11,659 bases of DNA, from positions 1 to 11,659 of the forward strand of contig JAIENH010000121.1 of NCBI GenBank assembly GCA_019751475.1, given 5' to 3'. The translations under genes were made by a program, and so were the position numbers. Shown here in pieces: positions 6,806 to 11,659 of this stretch. The notes below the pieces were generated by a model that searched no databases, was not told the origin of the DNA, and worked only from the letters and a program-made list of their open reading frames with translations. How positions within the stretch are numbered: position 1 is the stretch's first letter; every line of letters begins with the position of its first letter. This stretch comes from Cyclobacteriaceae bacterium. Lineage in GTDB: Bacteria > Bacteroidota > Bacteroidia > Cytophagales > Cyclobacteriaceae.

Positions 6806-9766
6806 ATGAATTTTCAAAAGATCAATAATCTGTCTGGCTGGGTCGCTTTTGCCATTGGCCTGATTGTGTACTGGCTTACGTTTGAAGAGACCGCCAGCTA
6901 TTGGGATTGTGGTGAGTTCATAGCCGTGGCCTATAAATTGGAAGTGTCGCACCCGCCCGGAGCACCGTTGTTTATGCTGCTGGGTCGCATGTTTTCTTTC
7001 CTTGCTTTTGGCAATCCGTTGAAAGTGGCGTATTGGATCAACTTCATGAGTGTGCTGGCCAGCGCTTTTACCATCCTGTTTTTGTTTTGGTCGATTACAC
7101 TCTTTGGCAGAAAGATCATGGGTGTGAAAAATGATGCAGAGCTGACAGTTGGCCAGGTGTGGACGCTGATGGGAGCCGGGTTGGTAGGTTCGATGGCCTA
7201 TGCGTTCTCCGAATCATTTTGGTTTTCTGCTGTGGAAGCGGAAGTCTATGCCATGTCTGCTTTCTTCACCGCCTTTGTGGTGTGGGGAATTTTGAAATGG
7301 GATGTTATTGAAGATGACAGCGCAGCTAACCGCTGGCTGGTATTCATTGCATACATCGTGGGGCTTTCGATCGGCATTCACATGTTGAACCTCGTAACCA
7401 TTCCCGCACTTGCGTTGATCTACTATTTTAAGAAGTATGAGCCTACCCGTTGGGGAATTTTTGCAGCGTTGGCGGTGAGCGGTGGCTTGGTGCTCTTCAT
7501 CAACGACTTTATTGTGCCGGGCCTTCCTTCGTTGGCCGGATGGTTTGAAATTTTCTTTGTGAATAACCTCGGGCTTCCTTTTGGAGCGGGTGTAATTGTA
7601 TTTTTTCTGTTGCTGCTGGGAGGAATGGTGTATGGTATTCGCTACTCACATTTGAAAAACAAGCCGGTGTTAAATATTTTCTTACTGTCAACGGCCTTTA
7701 TCCTTATCGGCTATGGATCGTACGCCATCATTGTCATTCGTTCAAACTTTGATACGCCTATTAACGAGAATGCTCCGAAAGATGTGATGTCATTTGTGCG
7801 CTACCTGAAACGTGAGCAATATGGCAGTCGGCCGCTATTGTACGGGCCCTACTACACAGCCAGGGTGATTGATTACAAAGACGGAGCACCGGTTTACACG
7901 AAGGGTAAGGAAAAATATGAAATTACCGATCGGAAAACGGATTATGTCTATGAACCCGGTCAGGAAACCATCTTGCCGCGGATGTGGAACCCTGAGTACA
8001 AAGATTCTTACATGAGCATTATGGGCATAAAGGAAGGGCAGAAGCCTTCGTTTGTGCAAAACATAGCCTACATGTTCCGCCAACAGATTGGGCACATGTA
8101 CATGCGCTACATCATGTGGAATTTTGCCGGACGCGAAAGTGACATTCAGGGAGCCGATTGGCTTGGCCCGCGTGGATGGTTTGAAAAACTGCCCGCGGAG
8201 TTGGCAAACAACAAAGCGCGGAACAACTATTTTATGATTCCCTTTTTCCTGGGCCTGATCGGTATGTTTTATCAGTTTTTGAAAGACACCAAAAACTTTG
8301 CCGTGGTGGCAATGCTCTTTGTCATGACGGGTGTGGCTATTGTGGTCTACCTCAATACGCCACCGGTTGAACCGCGCGAGCGCGACTATATCTATGCTGG
8401 CTCTACGTATGCTTTCACATTTTGGATTGGGTTTGCTGTGATTGGCATTGCAGAATTTTTAGGCCGGTTTTTGAAAAATGCAAAGACGAGTGCTGTGGCT
8501 GCTACCGTATTGGCATTGTCAGCACCAGCGCTCATGGCAGCCGAAGGTTGGGATGATCACAATCGCCACGGACGGTTCTTCTCGGTTGATTCCGGAAAAA
8601 ATTACCTCGCTTCCTGCGATCAGAATGGAATTATCTTCACCGGAGGTGATAATGACACCTTCATGTTGTGGTATGCACAAGAGGTGGAAGAATACCGCAA
8701 TGATCTGCGCGTGGTGGTATTCAGCTACTACAATACCGACTGGTACATCGAGCAGTCGATGACGAAACAAAACAAGTCGGAGCCTTTTAAGTACACGCTT
8801 ACGCTTGATCATTATAAGCAAGGCGGCCCAAACGATGTGCTGTACTATACCGATCTTAAAATCCCCAGCATTGATGTTGAGCAGTTCCTTGATTTGCTGA
8901 AGAAAAACTACTCGCAATTGCGCTACGAGCGTAGCAATATTGTTCCAAGCAAAGTATTCACTCTCCAGGTTGACAAGGAGATGGTGCGGAAGATGGGCAT
9001 TATTCCTCCAGGAATGGACAGCCTTATGGTTGATCAAATGCGCTTCCGTTTAAAGGGAAATGTGCTTGAGAAGAAAGACCTCGCTTTCCTGGATATTCTC
9101 GCCACCAATAAGTGGGAGCGGCCAATCTACCTTAACAACACTTCGTTGCAGCAACTTAACCTTGACCTGCGTCCGTATGTAGTGCAAGAAGGTAATGCCT
9201 ACCGTGTGTTGCCTGTGCGTAACAATCGCAAAGACCGCGAGAATCTGGTGAACACAAACTCTTCATATCGCAAGATGATTGAAGATTTCGGCTACCGTGG
9301 CCTAGATAATCCAAAACTTTATTTTACCGAAGACTATCGCGGTTTTGTGCAAAATCAGAGAGGCTCATTCAACTCATTGGTGGAAGCCCTTCTCGATGAA
9401 GGTGACACTACCCGCGCCAAGAGTGCGCTCTTGTTCAACTTTGAAAAAATGCCTGACAAAGGTGTGCCGTATGATATTACAACCGTGAGCCAGGTGGAAT
9501 TACTCTATCGCGTAGGTGAAAAGGCAATGGCACTTGACGTAGCAAAAACATTAGGTACACGTGCAGATGAGTTGGCAACCTATGAGATCAGAAAATTTGG
9601 CGGTATTTCATTGGAAGTACGGAAGGCGCTTTATACGCTGAGTGAATTGCAGCGCATTCTTTACGAAAATGGCGAGCAGGAGCAGGCAAAAATATTTGAG
9701 TCAGCTTACGAGCGAATTGTTCAAAACTTACAGATTCGCGAAGGCGCAGACCCCTCCGATTTCTAA
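6806..9766 (+). CDS. DUF2723 / GT117-type polytopic membrane glycosyltransferase
   Basis: This 986-residue protein has about twelve membrane segments (near 10-27, 77-101, 117-135, 139-163, two between 176 and 210, 217-236, 258-279, 288-312, 477-493, 498-517, 536-580), then a soluble C-terminal region of about 400 residues. The first extracytoplasmic loop carries ETASYWDCGEFIAVAYKLEVSHPPGAP (28-54); D34 and E37 lie where GT-C enzymes place their catalytic acid. PRERDYIYAG (523-532) is another family-conserved stretch. DUF2723 includes human TMEM260, a protein O-mannosyltransferase, and the family is grouped as GT117. In Bacteroidota a role in periplasmic protein O-glycosylation or surface glycan transfer from a lipid-linked sugar is therefore plausible, but it is inferred. 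The ATG at 6806 begins directly before the first membrane helix and has no clear Shine-Dalgarno. The gene stands alone and converges on the methyltransferase with 7 bases between stops. Confidence 0.87.
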   Translation: MNFQKINNLSGWVAFAIGLIVYWLTFEETASYWDCGEFIAVAYKLEVSHPPGAPLFMLLGRMFSFLAFGNPLKVAYWINFMSVLASAFTILFLFWSITLFGRKIMGVKNDAELTVGQVWTLMGAGLVGSMAYAFSESFWFSAVEAEVYAMSAFFTAFVVWGILKWDVIEDDSAANRWLVFIAYIVGLSIGIHMLNLVTIPALALIYYFKKYEPTRWGIFAALAVSGGLVLFINDFIVPGLPSLAGWFEIFFVNNLGLPFGAGVIVFFLLLLGGMVYGIRYSHLKNKPVLNIFLLSTAFILIGYGSYAIIVIRSNFDTPINENAPKDVMSFVRYLKREQYGSRPLLYGPYYTARVIDYKDGAPVYTKGKEKYEITDRKTDYVYEPGQETILPRMWNPEYKDSYMSIMGIKEGQKPSFVQNIAYMFRQQIGHMYMRYIMWNFAGRESDIQGADWLGPRGWFEKLPAELANNKARNNYFMIPFFLGLIGMFYQFLKDTKNFAVVAMLFVMTGVAIVVYLNTPPVEPRERDYIYAGSTYAFTFWIGFAVIGIAEFLGRFLKNAKTSAVAATVLALSAPALMAAEGWDDHNRHGRFFSVDSGKNYLASCDQNGIIFTGGDNDTFMLWYAQEVEEYRNDLRVVVFSYYNTDWYIEQSMTKQNKSEPFKYTLTLDHYKQGGPNDVLYYTDLKIPSIDVEQFLDLLKKNYSQLRYERSNIVPSKVFTLQVDKEMVRKMGIIPPGMDSLMVDQMRFRLKGNVLEKKDLAFLDILATNKWERPIYLNNTSLQQLNLDLRPYVVQEGNAYRVLPVRNNRKDRENLVNTNSSYRKMIEDFGYRGLDNPKLYFTEDYRGFVQNQRGSFNSLVEALLDEGDTTRAKSALLFNFEKMPDKGVPYDITTVSQVELLYRVGEKAMALDVAKTLGTRADELATYEIRKFGGISLEVRKALYTLSELQRILYENGEQEQAKIFESAYERIVQNLQIREGADPSDF

Positions 9767-9773
9767 GGGCACT

Positions 9774-10547
9774 TTATTTTCGAACGATCAGGAAAAGATC
9801 CAGGGCCGTGTCAGCACGATCGACTACCTGGTAATCTTCATGTGAGATGCTCGTTACTAATTCATCGGCAGCGCCTTGAAGTTTGTTTCGGTTGAGCCGG
9901 TTGAGCCACTCGTAGGGCACGCGCAGCCACGAGGCCGGCAGGCGATGCTGAAGATCCAGTATATCCCATCGCATTATTTTTTGAACGGACTTCCGATTGC
10001 GCTCGTGGTACGTCATCACTTTTTCATTTCCGGCAATTCCTTTCATCTCCACGGATGAAAAAACTTTTTTGGCTAGGGCCGTTAGTTCTGCAGGTGTATA
10101 TTCACGGATGTGCCACGGATTTCGCGAAAGCGACAGTGGCCGGTTGGGTGTAGTAATAAGCGCCACGCCACCGGGCCGAAGCACGCGATGAATTTCTTGT
10201 AGAAACAAAAGATCGTCTTCGATGTGCTCAATCACCTGAAAACTTACCACCGAATTGAAAGAGTTATCCCCAAAGGGCAGGGGAGGCAATTCACCACTCA
10301 GAAATTTCCCGGAAGGATGCTTGATCCGAAGTTCAGCAATGGCCGACTCTATTTTATCAATGGCCGTGTACGACCGTATAGAAGGTAGCATCCTGTCAAT
10401 GCCACGGCCTTCGCCACAACCCACTTCCAGGAGATCGCCCGCGATCCATGCATTCGCCACCACGTAGGGTTTGAGCAATCGCTGGTGAAGAGGGTTATCA
10501 GACGCAAGCTGGCCAGACGTTATTTCGGTCGTGTATATTTTTGACAT
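9774..10547 (-). CDS. Class I SAM-dependent methyltransferase (Methyltransf_11 type)
   Basis: This 257-residue soluble protein has a Rossmann-type methyltransferase core. Motif I is LLEVGCGEGRG (39-49), the SAM-binding glycine loop. D64 in YTAIDKIE is the expected acidic residue that binds the ribose. PFGDNSFNSVVSFQVIEHIED (91-111) is the motif II region, and VLRPGGVALITTPN (122-135) is motif III. The following NPWHIREYTPAEL (143-155) is common in Bacteroidota relatives annotated only as 'class I SAM-dependent methyltransferase'. The C-terminal third (about 165-257) is basic and probably carries substrate specificity, which cannot be read from the sequence; a small molecule, lipid or sugar acceptor are all possible. 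A TATTTTTG element (10563-10556, minus strand) lies 8 bases before the ATG and may be its -7 promoter box, again implying an almost absent leader. Confidence 0.88.
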   Translation of the reverse strand: MSKIYTTEITSGQLASDNPLHQRLLKPYVVANAWIAGDLLEVGCGEGRGIDRMLPSIRSYTAIDKIESAIAELRIKHPSGKFLSGELPPLPFGDNSFNSVVSFQVIEHIEDDLLFLQEIHRVLRPGGVALITTPNRPLSLSRNPWHIREYTPAELTALAKKVFSSVEMKGIAGNEKVMTYHERNRKSVQKIMRWDILDLQHRLPASWLRVPYEWLNRLNRNKLQGAADELVTSISHEDYQVVDRADTALDLFLIVRK

Positions 10548-10550
10548 AAG

Positions 10551-10593
10551 CGCCCCAAAAATACGTGTTTTACCGATGCACCATTTTTGGGCG
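10551..10593. promoter_or_regulatory. Inverted repeat in the divergent methyltransferase/GWxTD promoter region
   Basis: CGCCCCAAAAAT (10551-10562) and ATTTTTGGGCG (10583-10593) are inverted copies that differ by one extra C, separated by 20 bases. Each arm contains an outward-facing match to the Bacteroidota -7 element TAnnTTTG: TATTTTTG towards the methyltransferase (exact) and CATTTTTG towards the GWxTD gene (one mismatch). This could be a pair of back-to-back promoters or an operator shared by both genes. Neither arm has a TTTG at the usual -33 distance, so the reading is tentative. Confidence 0.4.
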
Positions 10594-10629
10594 TTTCTTC
10601 GTTAATTTACTGCATACAATGGTCTTTGA

Positions 10630-11659
10630 ATGAGGCGGATTACCCTTTTACTTTTTTTGATCACCACGACCATAGCGGGCTATGGTCAATCGGTGAGCAG
10701 CATAAATTTTAACTACTGGTACAATCTTCAGGGCGAAGTGACGGTGGATCTTCGCCCGGTAAGGCAACGCGACAGCATCGCGGTGTTTTATGAATTGACA
10801 ACCACCACCAAAAACCAGACTTCCTACACCCTGCAGTGGGAGAAGCGTGACTCCTACAACCAACGCATGGGTGGCATCATCCTCCCAGCCGACTCTGTTG
10901 TGCTTCAAAACGGAAAGGTGAAGGGTAGTTTCCGCTTTGCTAAGCCGGAGAAACCCTGGCTCCTTGCGGTGAAAGTCACCAATCCCAATACAGGCAAGAA
11001 CTGGTACTTTTTCAAGCAGATTGAGGCGCACTATCCGGTGAATGGCTACCAAGAGCAGGGCGGAGAAAAACGGTGGCGCTCCTATATTTCGTCTGCGGGT
11101 AGTTATACGGTGCGGGGCAGTGGTTTTGGCAAGCCGATACATTTCTCTTATTACAAAGACAATTTTCCCACGCCATCACCGCCCTTTGCTGATAAAGAAT
11201 TGAAGATGGATCGTTTTCTTTTTCCGGATTCCACCTTTTCAATAACTCCCGGAAATACAATAGGCCCCTTCAAGAAACCCGGCCTCTACCTGGGCCAGGA
11301 AGACACACTTTCGGCTGAAGGCTTTTCTTTTCTTGTGATGAACGATCCCTATCCGCGCTACAATAAATTGGGCGACTTAAAAGGACCTTTGCTGTTTGTG
11401 ACTACGCGCGAAGAAAATGACAAGATCGGACTGGCGGGAGAAGATAAAGCAAAGTTTGATAAGGTAGTGCTGGAAATCACAGGCGACAAAGAGCGCGCGA
11501 AGAATTTTATGCGCAACTATTTTAAGCGAGTGGAGTTTGCCAATTATTTTTTCACATCCTACAAAGAAGGCTGGAAGACCGACCGTGGTATGATTTTCAT
11601 GGTTTTCGGTGCACCGGATGAAGTGCTGGTAAACGGCCAGCAGGAAATATGGGGTTACA
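10630..11659 (+). CDS. GWxTD-domain secreted protein (C-terminus cut by window edge)
   Basis: An open frame runs from the ATG at 10630 past the right edge, giving 343 codons plus one base. A signal peptide is clear: MRR, a hydrophobic core ITLLLFLITTTIAG, then YGQS, with cleavage likely around residues 17-20. There is no lipobox cysteine, so a lipoprotein is not indicated. Residues 25-135 look like a beta-rich domain (INFNYWYNLQGEVTVDLRP and similar alternating strands). The diagnostic segment is YKEGWKTDRGMIFMVFGAPDEV (311-332), containing G314-W315-K316-T317-D318. It defines the GWxTD family, which is restricted largely to Bacteroidota and related phyla and has no established function. The normal length of about 400-500 residues means 50-150 residues are missing here. 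Location is probably periplasmic or outer-membrane associated. The gene is divergent from the methyltransferase, with an 82-base gap. Confidence 0.9.
   Translation, partial: MRRITLLLFLITTTIAGYGQSVSSINFNYWYNLQGEVTVDLRPVRQRDSIAVFYELTTTTKNQTSYTLQWEKRDSYNQRMGGIILPADSVVLQNGKVKGSFRFAKPEKPWLLAVKVTNPNTGKNWYFFKQIEAHYPVNGYQEQGGEKRWRSYISSAGSYTVRGSGFGKPIHFSYYKDNFPTPSPPFADKELKMDRFLFPDSTFSITPGNTIGPFKKPGLYLGQEDTLSAEGFSFLVMNDPYPRYNKLGDLKGPLLFVTTREENDKIGLAGEDKAKFDKVVLEITGDKERAKNFMRNYFKRVEFANYFFTSYKEGWKTDRGMIFMVFGAPDEVLVNGQQEIWGY

Noticed and set aside
8519..9037. A 172-codon open frame on the minus strand
   Set aside because: It is antisense within the GT117-type gene and shows no recognisable motif.
1..11659. 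CRISPR array, tRNA or rRNA genes, riboswitches, phage, toxin-antitoxin or defence genes
   Set aside because: I saw no regularly spaced repeats, no cloverleaf or conserved rRNA sequence, and no matching protein motifs. Genes fill nearly the whole window.

Overview
The window looks like an ordinary chromosomal stretch from a member of the Bacteroidota, most likely a Cytophagales-type organism. Four things point that way. There is a GWxTD-domain protein and a very long DUF2723 (GT117-type) membrane protein, both typical of this phylum. The glycogen synthase is of the eukaryote-like GT3 type that Bacteroidota carry. Several start sites are preceded by candidate TTTG / TAnnTTTG promoter elements with few Shine-Dalgarno sequences. 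The species call is inference; no rRNA or other strong taxonomic marker is present.

Layout. Positions 1-2214 (minus strand) hold most of clpB, the disaggregase, whose C-terminal end runs off the left edge. The 398-base divergent gap between clpB and the next gene holds a compact 170-base repeat (2341-2510). It has imperfect terminal inverted repeats, three internal palindromes and flanking TTAA, and it looks like a MITE or similar small non-coding mobile element. On the plus strand follow the GT3 glycogen synthase (2613-4430), a uracil phosphoribosyltransferase (4483-5130) and a small four-helix membrane protein (5127-5582) that overlaps upp by four bases. A DegT-family PLP sugar aminotransferase (5586-6692, minus) converges on that pair with only 3 bases between stop codons. 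It is divergent from a 986-residue DUF2723/GT117 membrane glycosyltransferase (6806-9766, plus). That gene in turn converges, with a 7-base gap, on a class I SAM methyltransferase (9774-10547, minus). The right edge holds the first 343 codons of a secreted GWxTD-domain protein (10630 onward, plus).

How the genes fit together. This is mainly a set of single genes or short units, not one pathway operon. The only clear operon is upp plus the small membrane protein. ClpB serves protein quality control, GlgA carbon storage and Upp pyrimidine salvage. The DegT enzyme, the GT117 protein and possibly the methyltransferase point loosely to surface or secreted glycan work, but they are transcribed separately and no shared pathway can be shown from this window.

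I found no CRISPR array, tRNA, rRNA, phage gene, transposase or defence system, and no convincing new multi-gene system. The most notable non-genic item is the 170-base TTAA-flanked element. Smaller points are the partly lost regulatory arginine cluster of the glycogen synthase and candidate promoters implying very short or absent 5' leaders.
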